DNA of 64,000 nt from Vibrio ulleungensis. GTDB lineage: Bacteria; Pseudomonadota; Gammaproteobacteria; Enterobacterales; Vibrionaceae. Shown here piece by piece: positions 27,635-36,795 of this stretch. The notes under the pieces were generated by a model. That model was given only the letters and a program-made list of their open reading frames with translations. It had not been told where the DNA came from and did no database searches. Location: contig NZ_JAFEUM010000001.1 of the NCBI RefSeq assembly GCF_016900875.1, forward strand, positions 944,918 to 1,008,917, read 5' to 3'. The position numbers and the translations under genes were made by a program. Every line of letters begins with the position of its first letter. The stretch's first letter is position 1.

Positions 27635-27648
27635 TTGATGCTAGTCAA
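27635..27648. promoter_or_regulatory. FNR-like site in the dmsA/torD-like divergent region
   Basis: TTGAT-GCTA-GTCAA matches the FNR consensus at 9 of 10 positions. It lies 80 bases before dmsA and about 107 before the chaperone gene. Oxygen control of DMSO reductase by FNR is well established in E. coli. Confidence 0.7.
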
Positions 27649-27695
27649 TCACAGTGTATAAATAAATTATTCTGGTGGTTTCCGCACATTGTGGG

Positions 27696-27724
27696 TTAGC
27701 AATAGATTTATCAACTGCTATAAT
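27696..27724 (+). promoter_or_regulatory. Probable sigma-70 promoter for the TorD-like gene
   Basis: A perfect -10 TATAAT (27719-27724) with a TTAGCA -35 (27696-27701) and 17-base spacing. The leader to the ATG at 27755 would be about 25 bases. Confidence 0.6.
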
Positions 27725-27754
27725 TCAAATATACAATATTTTATGTAAAAGATA

Positions 27755-28336
27755 ATGATTCTTACTTCGATAGAGCAGTTTAAGCTTTTCGGCGCACTGT
27801 GCTACTACCGCCAAGACGAGACAACCTTTCAACAACAAGTTACCGCGCTGTACCATGAACAGGCTGTGTCAACACAGACCGTAACACTTTCAAACCAATT
27901 AAACGTGGATGATTATCATGCCCAGTTCTTAACCCTGTTTGAAGGTTGCGGTGACATGCAAGCGCCGCCTTGGGGCTCTGTCTATCTCGACCGTGAACAG
28001 GTTCTTTTTGGCGAATCAACATTAGAATACCGTCAATTTCTCAAAAACAACCACATAGAGCATGATACTGACACTCGCGAGCCAGAAGACCAATTTGGCT
28101 TAATGTTACTGGCAACCGCCTATCTAGCCGAACAGGGGCAGCAAGCTGAAGCCAAAGAGTTGTTGTCCGAACACTTATTTACGTGGGCTCCAACCTACTT
28201 AGAGCGTTTATCGGCTAATACCTCTAGCCCATTTTACGCAAGCCTTGCAAAAGACCTGGTGACTTGGATCGACACCATTCGACAAGAGTTGTCTTTAACG
28301 GTCTCAGCTAAAACGATCTATCGCCACCATGCCTAA
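27755..28336 (+). CDS. TorD/DmsD-family molybdoenzyme chaperone
   Basis: A 193-residue all-helical cytoplasmic protein of the TorD/DmsD redox-enzyme maturation family. It begins MILTSIEQFKLFGALCYY and has the signature region PPWGSVYLDREQVLFGEST, close to the family motif around residue 75, and the EPEDQFGLML stretch where the conserved E/D-x-x-D binds. Its likely client is the Tat signal of the divergent DmsA. It overlaps the ferredoxin gene by 8 bases. The assignment to DmsD versus TorD is not resolvable by eye. Confidence 0.9.
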   Translation: MILTSIEQFKLFGALCYYRQDETTFQQQVTALYHEQAVSTQTVTLSNQLNVDDYHAQFLTLFEGCGDMQAPPWGSVYLDREQVLFGESTLEYRQFLKNNHIEHDTDTREPEDQFGLMLLATAYLAEQGQQAEAKELLSEHLFTWAPTYLERLSANTSSPFYASLAKDLVTWIDTIRQELSLTVSAKTIYRHHA

Positions 28337-28835
28337 CTCCGTCAACCATAGCCGTCGTAGTTTGTTCAGAAAAATGGCCGATCCCGTAATTAACGCCGAC
28401 ACATCTGAGCCAAAAACGCCACGACAAGCACCACGACCTCCAAAGGCCGTAGATGAAGCGTTATTTACGCGGCTTTGTGACGGGTGCAATGTCTGTGTGG
28501 AAAAGTGTCCGCAGCAGATCATCGCGCTAGAAAATGAGCTTGCGGTGGTCAATGTCGATTTTGAGCACTGTACACTGTGTGGTGAGTGTTGGAAGTCATG
28601 TCATTCGGGGGCATTGCATGTTTCTCAACGGTCTGTTTTGGATGTACGGCCAATTTTTGGTGATAGTTGCAATAATTATGTTGGCTTGCATTGCGCCGAT
28701 TGCGCTCAACACTGCCCAACGGATGCAATATCTATCACCGACTATCAAAAACCTACACTAAATCATTCGCTGTGCAATGGATGTGGGCAGTGCAAACCCA
28801 GTTGCTATGTCAGTGCGATAGAAATGGTTCTATAG
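28329..28835 (+). CDS. napF: NapF-like 4Fe-4S ferredoxin-type protein
   Basis: A 168-residue cytoplasmic iron-sulfur protein with three to four cluster motifs: CDGCNVCVEKCP, CTLCGECWKSC, CADCAQHCP and CNGCGQCKPSCY. The N-terminal RRSLFRKM resembles the NapF start, which contacts the Tat leader of the partner molybdoenzyme. In E. coli NapF helps activation of NapA; here the linked molybdoenzyme is DmsA, so the target may differ. It overlaps the TorD-like chaperone by 8 bases, implying translational coupling and a shared maturation role. The symbol is by family likeness only. Confidence 0.8.
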   Translation: MPNSVNHSRRSLFRKMADPVINADTSEPKTPRQAPRPPKAVDEALFTRLCDGCNVCVEKCPQQIIALENELAVVNVDFEHCTLCGECWKSCHSGALHVSQRSVLDVRPIFGDSCNNYVGLHCADCAQHCPTDAISITDYQKPTLNHSLCNGCGQCKPSCYVSAIEMVL

Positions 28836-28920
28836 CCGCGCAGAGTTGCTCTAACTCGTGTCTTTGTTTACAAACTCATAGAGTGAACCGCGGGCGTACC
28901 TTGGTGCGACGCGTTACTCC

Positions 28921-29739
28921 TCAGCGATCGTCAAAGAAGTCTTTGTTTCTAATATATTTGCTCATTAAGTGATAAGAAAAAGGCCGGATAATCCAACTAA
29001 TGAATGAACGACTAAATCGAACAATACTCGGTGTGTTTTCGTAGATCCGGCCATTGTATAGCCACAGCAGTTTCCCCACATGCCAATACAGCAGCGGTAC
29101 TGGTGGCATATAAGTAACCACATCAAGGTCACAGCAGATGCGATAGGTCTTGTGACCGAGTGTGTATCGATGTTTAAACCCTAAGGTGCCTATGGCTGGT
29201 TGGCCAAATGTGACAATCCGTTTTATGGATTTGGGGTACTTTTTCTCAAAATAGTCAGCAAACACACACCCTATAGCCCCCCCCGATGAGTGACCAGTAA
29301 TGGAAACTCTCTTACCTTGAGCAACAAGAGGAACAAGTGTCTGCTCTAGAACTTGCAACACGCTTTGTCCTAATTGGTGCTCATTTCTTGATGGGACACT
29401 TTCTTGATGGAGCAAATGAAAAAATCCGGCATGAATTCGGTAATTGAGCCCAAGATGTTTGCAGCTTCTGGTCCACATTGCAAAGTTAAGGAGCCAGTCG
29501 CTAATGCTGTGCGAACCCTTGATCACCACAACAACCTCAGAGCTCTCTTTGCTCCAAAGCACTCTGATCATTGTTTTTCCAAACTGGTTTTTTATTATTC
29601 TTTGGCCGTTGGGATCAAACCCATATTTAGTCTGTTTAAAGACTCGAGGGTAGGCCAAATTGCATAAGACGGCATAGCGTTCGTACTGATAGCGTTTAAG
29701 TGGTTTCACGTCATATTGAAGTAGAAAATGCTCACTCAT
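28921..29739 (-). CDS. Class-3 lipase family protein
   Basis: A 272-residue alpha/beta hydrolase of the lipase-3 family. The nucleophile motif is SITGHSSGGAIG (GHSSG, Ser near residue 151). The expected Asp follows in CCDLDVVTYMPP, and a histidine lies near the end in FSYHLMSKY. No signal peptide is present, so it is cytoplasmic or membrane-peripheral. Hydrophobic stretches in VVVVIKGSHS and LLYWHVGKLLWLY may favour membrane contact. The substrate is unknown. No ribosome-binding site of strong type is seen before the ATG at 29739, and no partner gene is evident. Confidence 0.85.
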   Translation of the reverse strand: MSEHFLLQYDVKPLKRYQYERYAVLCNLAYPRVFKQTKYGFDPNGQRIIKNQFGKTMIRVLWSKESSEVVVVIKGSHSISDWLLNFAMWTRSCKHLGLNYRIHAGFFHLLHQESVPSRNEHQLGQSVLQVLEQTLVPLVAQGKRVSITGHSSGGAIGCVFADYFEKKYPKSIKRIVTFGQPAIGTLGFKHRYTLGHKTYRICCDLDVVTYMPPVPLLYWHVGKLLWLYNGRIYENTPSIVRFSRSFISWIIRPFSYHLMSKYIRNKDFFDDR

Positions 29740-29784
29740 ACATTACGCCTAGTTGATGACTATTGTATGAAACTCATGAGCCCC

Positions 29785-29823
29785 TCAAAAAATAAAAAAC
29801 GGCCACCACTTTTGTGATGGCCG
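29785..29823 (-). terminator. Intrinsic terminator of menB
   Basis: On the minus strand CGGCCATCAC (29823-29814), loop AAAA, GTGGTGGCCG (29809-29800) with one U-G pair, then TTTTTTATTTTTT. The wobble pair only works in the minus-strand RNA, which fixes the direction. Confidence 0.9.
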
Positions 29824-29848
29824 CTCTACATAAGCGTCTAAACGGTGC

Positions 29849-30745
29849 TTAGTAATGCCAAGGAAATTGACCAAAGTCTTTATCGCGCTTTTCTAAAAAC
29901 GCGTCGCGGCCTTCTTGCGCTTCGTCGGTGCCATAGGCTAATCGAGTCGCCTCACCGGCAAATAACTGCTGCCCAACCAGGCCATCGTCTGGAAGATTGA
30001 AGCCGTATTTCAACATGCGCATTGCGGTTGGGGACTTGCTGTTGATCTGTTTTGCCCAGCGCAACGCTTCGTTTTCCAGATCGGCGTGCTCAACCACCTT
30101 GTTGACCATTCCCATTTCAAACGCGTCCTGAGCAGAATAGTCAAAGCCACAAAAGAAAATCTCACGGGCTCGTTTCTGGCCAATCATTTTCGCTAAGTAA
30201 GCCGAGCCATAGCCTGAGTCAAACGACGCGACATCGGGATCTGTTTGTTTAAACACTGCATGTTCTTTTGACGCTAACGTAAGGTCACACACAACGTGCA
30301 AGCTATGTCCACCACCTGCAGCCCAACCAGGTACTACGGCAATCACTACTTTTGGCATAAAGCGGATCAGTCTTTGAACTTCCAAAATATGCAAACGCCC
30401 CATTTTAGCAACGTCTGCTTGATTGGCTTCCTCACCTTCGTATTTATAACCATCTTTACCACGAATGCGCTGATCACCACCTGAAGAGAACGACCACTGG
30501 CCTTTTTTAGACGGACCGTTACCTGTTATAAGCACACAACCAACGTCTGACCATTGACGTGCATGGTCAAGCGCAGTGTAGAGTTCATCGACCGTTTTTG
30601 GACGGAACGCGTTAAGACAATCAGGTCGATTAAACGCCACTCTAACCGTACCTTGATCGACACTACGGTGATAAGTAATGTCTTCAAACTCGAAACCTTC
30701 TACAGGTGTCCACTTTGCTTCATCAAATGGGTTCATGGTACTCAT
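29849..30745 (-). CDS. menB: 1,4-dihydroxy-2-naphthoyl-CoA synthase (type II)
   Basis: A 298-residue crotonase-fold enzyme that cyclises O-succinylbenzoyl-CoA in menaquinone synthesis. Diagnostic motifs: SSGGDQRIRGKDGY (residues 88-100), WAAGGGHSLHVVCDLT (oxyanion region), and GEATRLAYGTDEAQEGRDAF near the end. The position equivalent to Gly156 of E. coli MenB is Asp169 here (QTDPD), so it belongs to the bicarbonate-independent class known from Mycobacterium, which the whole sequence also resembles. I chose the ATG at 30745 because TGGA lies upstream; the frame extends 21 codons further. No other men gene is in the window. Confidence 0.9.
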   Translation of the reverse strand: MSTMNPFDEAKWTPVEGFEFEDITYHRSVDQGTVRVAFNRPDCLNAFRPKTVDELYTALDHARQWSDVGCVLITGNGPSKKGQWSFSSGGDQRIRGKDGYKYEGEEANQADVAKMGRLHILEVQRLIRFMPKVVIAVVPGWAAGGGHSLHVVCDLTLASKEHAVFKQTDPDVASFDSGYGSAYLAKMIGQKRAREIFFCGFDYSAQDAFEMGMVNKVVEHADLENEALRWAKQINSKSPTAMRMLKYGFNLPDDGLVGQQLFAGEATRLAYGTDEAQEGRDAFLEKRDKDFGQFPWHY

Positions 30746-30813
30746 AACAATATCCAAAATAAATAACGTATTGGTCGATAGACTAGGACTAAGCCACTGT
30801 TTGGTCAACTTAT

Positions 30814-31728
30814 TTACACCTGTGATGCCTTGTCACGCATCTGTTCGCGGACAAAATCAACAGCCACTTTTATTTTGGGGATCGCATAATCCAACTTTTG
30901 ATAGATCATATAGACTGCAAAGTTAGAATTTTGCGTGACATCCACTGGGTGGTCAAAGTGAAGCTCCACTAATTCATTGCGGTCAAAGTGCTCTTGCAAT
31001 ACCCACTTGGGTAGCATCAATATGCCTTTTCCAGCGATTGCTTGGTTAATTAACCATTTACCGTGGTTGCTACTAGTGATGGTTTTGCCACTGACGTTAT
31101 GCCATTCCCCTGCAACCTGAGTAAGCCAAGGCGTATTGCCTTGCGGAGTGGTATAGAACAATCCTTTATGTTTGACTAAGTCTAGCGTGGTACTCGGTGG
31201 CCCATACTTATCTAAGTACTCTTTAGACGCGGCGGCGACAAAGTGGTTACTCATTAATGGGATCGCAACAACACGCTCGTCTGGCGCGTATCCACCACGA
31301 ATGGCTATATCAACTTCGTCCTTGCCAAATTTAGTCAATGTGTCGCTGAGATGAACATTAAGTTCTATGTCTGGATACCGCTGTTGAAAGGTCTCAAGCA
31401 TCGGAATAAGGTATCGCTCACCAAAACCAACCATACTGCTAATAGTCAGGCGACCCGAAGGGTTGGTTTGTGTTTCTTTTAATAGACGATCTTGTTTGTC
31501 TAAATCAAGTATCAAGCGACTCGTCTGTTGGTAGTAATGTTGACCAAGCTCTGTCAGTTTTACGCTGCGGGTATTTCTAATCAGAAGTTGGGTGCTTAAA
31601 TGTGATTCGAGATCGCTGATTCGACGACTAATAGAGGACGCTGGGACATCAAAACGTTTCGCGGCTTTAGCAAAACTTTTCTGCTCGGCAACCTCAACAA
31701 AGTAGCGTAGTGCTCGTAACTGATCCAT
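30814..31728 (-). CDS. LysR-family transcriptional regulator
   Basis: A 304-residue regulator starting MDQLRALRYFVEVAEQKSF. The winged HTH is at about 3-60 (FDVPASSISRRISDLESHL), the effector domain at 90-300. The ATG at 31728 gives the family's usual start; a GTG ten codons upstream (31758) is also open. It is divergent from a CurA-type reductase and may control it; menB starts 69 bases beyond its stop codon on the same strand. The effector is unknown. Confidence 0.9.
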   Translation of the reverse strand: MDQLRALRYFVEVAEQKSFAKAAKRFDVPASSISRRISDLESHLSTQLLIRNTRSVKLTELGQHYYQQTSRLILDLDKQDRLLKETQTNPSGRLTISSMVGFGERYLIPMLETFQQRYPDIELNVHLSDTLTKFGKDEVDIAIRGGYAPDERVVAIPLMSNHFVAAASKEYLDKYGPPSTTLDLVKHKGLFYTTPQGNTPWLTQVAGEWHNVSGKTITSSNHGKWLINQAIAGKGILMLPKWVLQEHFDRNELVELHFDHPVDVTQNSNFAVYMIYQKLDYAIPKIKVAVDFVREQMRDKASQV

Positions 31729-31861
31729 AACCGTCAATTGTTGCTTTAAAGACAACACAGAATAGCATTTTACGCCCTATATCTCACCAACTTAATAAGT
31801 AATACTAGCTTCATCTAAGGAAACTAGCGCGGCTAGAGCAACAAACACATAGGAACTCACA

Positions 31862-32863
31862 ATGACTGAACAATTTAAGCAAATTAACCTAGTACAACGC
31901 CCTGATGGTGGCCCAATTGGCCCTCATATGTTCGATGTTGTTGAACAAAGCATTCCAACACTTGCTGACGGTGAATTATTGATAAAGCAATCACATATGT
32001 CATTGGATCCTGCGATGCTGGGTTGGATGATGCCAAGTGAAGATAGCTACATTCCACCTGTCGCACTAAATAGCCGCATGCGCTCTAGTGGTGTTGGCGT
32101 CGTCGTTGAATCTAACAATCCAAACTTTGTCAAAGGTGACCAGGTCATGGGTATGATGGGTTGGACTGAATACCATGTGAGTAACGGCACCGACGTGAAC
32201 AAAATTGATGCTCAAATCACGCCAGAAATGGCGTTATGTGTGTTTGGCCTTCCAGGGCTAACAGCCGTGCAAGGCTTGTATTCAATTGGCGAGCCTAAGT
32301 CTGGCGAAACCATTGTCGTTACCGGTGCTGCGGGCTCTGTAGGCTCTATTGTTGGACAACTTGCAAAAGCCGATGGCCTGAACGTTATTGGTGTCGTAGG
32401 CAGCGACGAAAAAGCGGATTGGATAGTTAATGAGCTAGGTTTTGATGGTGCAATTAACTACAAAAGCGATGATTTGGCTGGACAACTAGATGCATTGGCT
32501 CCTAATGGCGTCGATGTATTTTTTGAAAACACAGGTGGTCCTATACAACATGCGATTTTTGAGCGCATGAACGCTCATGGACGTATCGCAGTATGTGGCA
32601 TGATTGCCGATTACACTGCCGCGGTTCCAAGTGCTGGACCAAACTGGATGCGATTGATCACTAAGCGCATTAAAGTTCAAGGGTTTACCATGCCTGATCA
32701 CCTTCACAACGCACCAGCGTTACTTGAAAAACTAACGCCGTATGTCATGAAAGGGCAAGTGAAATATCGCGCCCACAGCCTGCATGGTATTGAAAGCGCA
32801 ATGACAGGTCTTAACCTATTCTTTACCGGCGAAAACAAAGGTAAATTGTTGGTTGAACTGTAA
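31862..32863 (+). CDS. NADP-dependent oxidoreductase, CurA-like MDR family
   Basis: A 333-residue zinc-independent medium-chain reductase of the leukotriene B4 12-hydroxydehydrogenase/CurA type, acting on activated double bonds with NADPH. The N-terminal GroES-like part contains INLVQRPDGGPIGPHMFDVV and SLDPAMLGWM; the Rossmann part contains VVTGAAGSVGSIVGQLAK near residue 155. No zinc-binding cysteines are present. The start ATG follows AGGAACTCACA. It is divergent from LysR and ends at a strong terminator. Confidence 0.92.
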   Translation: MTEQFKQINLVQRPDGGPIGPHMFDVVEQSIPTLADGELLIKQSHMSLDPAMLGWMMPSEDSYIPPVALNSRMRSSGVGVVVESNNPNFVKGDQVMGMMGWTEYHVSNGTDVNKIDAQITPEMALCVFGLPGLTAVQGLYSIGEPKSGETIVVTGAAGSVGSIVGQLAKADGLNVIGVVGSDEKADWIVNELGFDGAINYKSDDLAGQLDALAPNGVDVFFENTGGPIQHAIFERMNAHGRIAVCGMIADYTAAVPSAGPNWMRLITKRIKVQGFTMPDHLHNAPALLEKLTPYVMKGQVKYRAHSLHGIESAMTGLNLFFTGENKGKLLVEL

Positions 32864-32882
32864 CTAAGTAGCGAATAAATAT

Positions 32883-32912
32883 AAAGCGGCCACAAGATGT
32901 GGCCGCTTTTGT
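32883..32912. terminator. Terminator between the CurA-like gene and yejF
   Basis: AAAGCGGCCACA (32883-32894), loop AGA, TGTGGCCGCTTT (32898-32909), then T. It ends the plus-strand gene and is close enough to serve yejF (stop at 32938) on the minus strand. Confidence 0.88.
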
Positions 32913-32937
32913 AATTTAAAAACAATACGTTAAGTAA

Positions 32938-34557
32938 CTAATGTGACAACGTCACCAATTGTTGCGTGTAAGGATGCTTTGGAGTAGTAAAAAGTTGCTC
33001 TGTCGGGCCTTCTTCTACTACTTCACCGGCCTGCATTACAATAGTGTGGTGACATAGCGAACGAACGACACTTAAATCATGGCTGATAAACAAGTAAGTG
33101 AGTCCGTATTTTTGTTGCAACGATTTAAGTAGATCCAACACTTGTTTTTGAACTGTTCTGTCTAATGACGAGGTGGGTTCGTCGAGTAAGATAAACTCTG
33201 GTTTTAAGATAAGCGCTCTGGCAATGGCAATACGCTGGCGTTGACCACCGGAAAACTCGTTTGGATAACGGAAACGGGTAGTGGGGTCTAAGCCAACTTC
33301 CAGCATCACTTCTTGAATTTGCTCATCGATCTGTTCGGCTGTAAACGCTTCGTGAACAAACAAGCCTTCTCCAATAATTTGCGCTACCGACATTCGAGGA
33401 TTCAGTGCCGAGAATGGGTCTTGAAACACAACCTGCATGCGCTTTCGTAAAGGCAGCATGCCTTTACGATCCAATACATCCACATTGTTGCCGTCAAATA
33501 CGATTGTCCCTTCACTGTCTACTAAACGCAGCAGCGCCATGCCGGTCGTTGATTTACCTGAACCACTTTCTCCAACTAAACCAACTGTTTGGCCCTTAAT
33601 GATGTGCAGGTTAATATCGGTAACGGCTTTAACATGGTCGACCACACGCTTAAAAATGCCGCCAGTAATAGGGAACCACACTTTTAGCTCTTCGGCTGAC
33701 AACAGCTCAGGCGACGAGGGATCTGTTGCGATAGGCAAACCTGAAGGATCAGCGTCGATTAACAATTTACTGTAAGGGTGTTGCGGGTTGGACATAAGCT
33801 GCTGACAATTTGCGTATTCAACAATCTCACCTGACTTCATGACCGCAACGTTATCGGCGATACGTTTTACAATACTAAGATCATGAGTAATAAATAAGAT
33901 CGCCATCCCCAGCTCTTGCTGTAGCTCTTTGATGAGATCTAAGATTTGCGCCTGAACAGACACATCTAACGCTGTGGTGGGTTCGTCGGCAATTAGCAAC
34001 TCAGGCTCATTAATTAACGCGATCGCTATCATTACTCGTTGGCGCTCGCCGCCTGAGAGTTCATGTGGGTACGCGTTAATCTTTTGCTCTGGATGACGAA
34101 TACCGACCTTTTTTAACCACTCGATCGCCAACGGTTTAGCCTGACTGGCACGTAAACCACGGTGAATCTCAACCACTTCGACGAGCTGCTTACCAATTTT
34201 ATGCAGAGGATTGAGAGACACCATCGGTTCTTGGAAAATCATACCGATACGGCCACCTCGAATACCTCGCATTCGACGCTCGCTTAACTGCAGCAAATCT
34301 TCGCCGTCAAACTCGATACTGCCTTTGGTATTCCAGTTTGCACCGCGGCCAAATAGACGCATGATTGCGTTAGCGGTAACCGACTTTCCAGAGCCGCTTT
34401 CACCCACCAACGCGAGCGTTTCACCGCCGGCGATCTCAAATTGAATGTCGCGAATAATCGAGGAATAGCCGTCACCATTCATTACGTCTGCGGCCAATGA
34501 GTCGACCTTAAGTACTGGGTGCGTAGAGGTTGCGTTAGGCAACGTTGAATTTGTCAT
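32938..34557 (-). CDS. yejF: Peptide ABC transporter ATPase YejF (two ATPase domains)
   Basis: A 539-residue fusion of two ABC ATPase domains, as in E. coli YejF. The first domain (about 12-265) has Walker A GESGSGKS and signature LSGGERQRV; the second (about 300-535) has Walker [10 protein letters not shown], signature FSGGQRQRI and Walker [10 protein letters not shown]. It powers the YejABEF importer of oligopeptides and microcin C. It is the last gene of the operon, 9 bases after yejE. The identification is firm from order and domain fusion. Confidence 0.94.
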   Translation of the reverse strand: MTNSTLPNATSTHPVLKVDSLAADVMNGDGYSSIIRDIQFEIAGGETLALVGESGSGKSVTANAIMRLFGRGANWNTKGSIEFDGEDLLQLSERRMRGIRGGRIGMIFQEPMVSLNPLHKIGKQLVEVVEIHRGLRASQAKPLAIEWLKKVGIRHPEQKINAYPHELSGGERQRVMIAIALINEPELLIADEPTTALDVSVQAQILDLIKELQQELGMAILFITHDLSIVKRIADNVAVMKSGEIVEYANCQQLMSNPQHPYSKLLIDADPSGLPIATDPSSPELLSAEELKVWFPITGGIFKRVVDHVKAVTDINLHIIKGQTVGLVGESGSGKSTTGMALLRLVDSEGTIVFDGNNVDVLDRKGMLPLRKRMQVVFQDPFSALNPRMSVAQIIGEGLFVHEAFTAEQIDEQIQEVMLEVGLDPTTRFRYPNEFSGGQRQRIAIARALILKPEFILLDEPTSSLDRTVQKQVLDLLKSLQQKYGLTYLFISHDLSVVRSLCHHTIVMQAGEVVEEGPTEQLFTTPKHPYTQQLVTLSH

Positions 34558-34566
34558 ATGGCTGCC

Positions 34567-35598
34567 TTACATCTGCTGGTGGGGATCGAATGCATCGCGA
34601 ACGGCTTCACCAATGAAGACCAGTAAGCTGAGCATTATGGATAATATGGCAAAAGCGGAAAAACCAAGCCAAGGTGCTTGTAGGTTCGCTTTACCTTGCG
34701 CCAATAACTCACCTAAGGAGGGTGAGCCTGATGGCAAGCCAAACCCAAGAAAATCTAATGAGGTCAACGTCGTCACCGAACCAGAAAGAATAAAAGGCAT
34801 CATGGTTAGCGATGCGACCATGGCATTAGGCAACATGTGTCTTAACATTATGCGTGAATCATTCACGCCCAGTGCGTGGGCAGCTTTAACGTAATCGAAG
34901 TTTCTGCAGCGTAAAAACTCAGCCCGCACCACACCGACAAGTCCCATCCAGCTAAACAGCACCATGATTCCTAACAGCCACCAAAAGTTCGGCTCAACAA
35001 AGCTGGATAATATGATCAATAAAAACAGGGTAGGCATTCCCGACCATACCTCGATAAACCGCTGTCCGAGTAAATCTATTTTACCGCCGTAATAGCCCTG
35101 AGTAGCACCAACAATGACACCAATGATGCTCGAGATAAATGTTAAGACTAATCCAAACAACACCGAGATTCGGAAACCATAAATCACCCGCGCAAGTACG
35201 TCACGGCCACGGTCATCAGTGCCTAACCAGTTTACATTGTCCGGTGGAGAGGGCGCAGGCGAGGGCAAATCATAATTAATGGTGTCGTAACTAAACGGGA
35301 TCAATGGCCAAATTAAGTAGCCCTTTTCTTCGATAAGTTCGGTTACATAAGGGTCGGTGTAGTCTGCTTCAGCGTCAAACTCTCCGCCAAACGCTGTTTC
35401 TGGGTAAGCGGTAACAACCGGGAAATACCATTGATTGTCGTAACTCACCAGCAGCGGCTTATCGTTTGCAATGATCTCAGCAAACAAGCTTAATCCAAAT
35501 AAGAGGCAAAACAGCCAGGTTGACCAATAACCGCGGCGATTGGCTTTGAATCGCTGAATACGTACTTTCATTAACGGGTTAGATAATATTTTCTTCAT
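34567..35598 (-). CDS. yejE: Peptide ABC transporter permease YejE
   Basis: A 343-residue inner-membrane permease. Hydrophobic segments include WLFCLLFGLSLFAEIIAN, VLFGLVLTFISSIIGVIVGA, and further helices to ILSIMLSLLVFIGEAVRDAF. A large extracytoplasmic region lies between TM1 and TM2, with the family motif NWLGTDDRGRDVLARVIYG. The cytoplasmic EAA-like loop is FDYVKAAHALGVNDSRIMLR. It forms the channel with YejB. Its ATG immediately follows the yejB stop codon with no gap. Confidence 0.94.
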   Translation of the reverse strand: MKKILSNPLMKVRIQRFKANRRGYWSTWLFCLLFGLSLFAEIIANDKPLLVSYDNQWYFPVVTAYPETAFGGEFDAEADYTDPYVTELIEEKGYLIWPLIPFSYDTINYDLPSPAPSPPDNVNWLGTDDRGRDVLARVIYGFRISVLFGLVLTFISSIIGVIVGATQGYYGGKIDLLGQRFIEVWSGMPTLFLLIILSSFVEPNFWWLLGIMVLFSWMGLVGVVRAEFLRCRNFDYVKAAHALGVNDSRIMLRHMLPNAMVASLTMMPFILSGSVTTLTSLDFLGFGLPSGSPSLGELLAQGKANLQAPWLGFSAFAILSIMLSLLVFIGEAVRDAFDPHQQM

Positions 35599-36699
35599 CT
35601 AACGCGCCTCAAAATCTATACGAGGATCCACCCATGAGTAGGTAAGATCAGAGATAATACTCAAAATAAGTCCTAATAGGGTCATGATATAGAGTGAGCT
35701 AAACACGACGGGGTAGTCGCGCTGGATCGTCGACTCAAAGCCTAACAACCCAATGCCCTCTAATGAGAACATCACTTCTATAAGCATCGAGCCTGTAAAA
35801 AATATGCTGATAAATGCACTTGGGAAGCCCGCAATAATGATCAGCATTGCGTTACGAAATACGTGTTTGTACAAAATGGTTTTATCATCAAGTCCTTTCG
35901 CACGAGCTGTAACCACATATTGCTTGTTAATCTCGTCTAAGAACGAATTTTTCGTCAACATTGTTAAGGTTGCAAAGCCGCCGATCACCATTGCAAGCGT
36001 AGGTAGAGCAAGATGCCAAAAGTAATCGACGACTTTTTGAAAGGCATTTAACTCATCCCAGTTACTCGACACTAAACCTCGTAAAGGGAACCAATCAAAA
36101 TAGTTGCCACTGGCAAAGACAATTATCAACATAATCGCAAATAGAAAGCCTGGTATGGCGTAACCAACGATGACCATCGCACTGGTCCAAATATCGAACC
36201 TTGAGCCATGATGAATGGCCTTCATTATCCCAAGCGGAATCGATATAAGGTAGATGATCAGCGTACTCCATAACCCTAGAGATATCGAAACAGGGAGTCG
36301 ATCGACAATGAGATCTATAACCGTACCATCACGAAACAAGCTTTCGCCAAAGTCGAAAACGATGTACCGCTTAAGCATGTCAAAATAGCGCTCATGAATG
36401 GGTTTATCGAAGCCAAATTGAACTTTTATGGCTTCAACAACTTCTGGGTCCATTCCTCGCGAACCACGGTAGGTACTGCTGTTTTCAGCTGCACTGGCAT
36501 CGGTACTGATATCTGAGCCAAGCTCAGAGCCACCACCAGAAAAACGTTCCATAATCCCAGACTCAAGCCCTTGCATCTGCGCAAGCGCTTGTTCTACTGG
36601 GCCACCTGGAGCTATCTGAATAACAAAGAAATTGATGGTTATTATGGCCCACAAAGTGGGTATGACCAGCAACAAGCGACGAATGATGTAAGAAGACAT
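35599..36699 (-). CDS. yejB: Peptide ABC transporter permease YejB
   Basis: A 366-residue inner-membrane permease of the oligopeptide family. TM1 is [20 protein letters not shown]; six membrane helices are expected, the last ending [19 protein letters not shown]. The EAA-like loop reads [20 protein letters not shown]. The segment between residues 55 and 75 is Ser/Gly/Asp rich and polar, as in the enteric YejB. Separated from yejA by a 96-base gap with a hairpin that may reduce transcription of the permease genes relative to the binding protein. Confidence 0.94.
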   Translation of the reverse strand: MSSYIIRRLLLVIPTLWAIITINFFVIQIAPGGPVEQALAQMQGLESGIMERFSGGGSELGSDISTDASAAENSSTYRGSRGMDPEVVEAIKVQFGFDKPIHERYFDMLKRYIVFDFGESLFRDGTVIDLIVDRLPVSISLGLWSTLIIYLISIPLGIMKAIHHGSRFDIWTSAMVIVGYAIPGFLFAIMLIIVFASGNYFDWFPLRGLVSSNWDELNAFQKVVDYFWHLALPTLAMVIGGFATLTMLTKNSFLDEINKQYVVTARAKGLDDKTILYKHVFRNAMLIIIAGFPSAFISIFFTGSMLIEVMFSLEGIGLLGFESTIQRDYPVVFSSLYIMTLLGLILSIISDLTYSWVDPRIDFEAR

Positions 36700-36760
36700 A
36701 ACCTAAATAGAGATCCCTAATAAAAACCAATACAACTCAATACTCATGCCATCAAGTCAA

Positions 36761-36781
36761 GCTGCTCCGGGTTGGAGCAGC
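36761..36781 (-). other. Intercistronic hairpin between yejA and yejB
   Basis: GCTGCTCC (36761-36768) pairs with GGAGCAGC (36774-36781), loop GGGTT, without a T-run. It lies 14 bases downstream of the yejA stop on the minus strand. It could protect the 3' end of the yejA message or cause partial attenuation. Confidence 0.55.
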
Positions 36782-36795
36782 AATAAGTGTGGATG

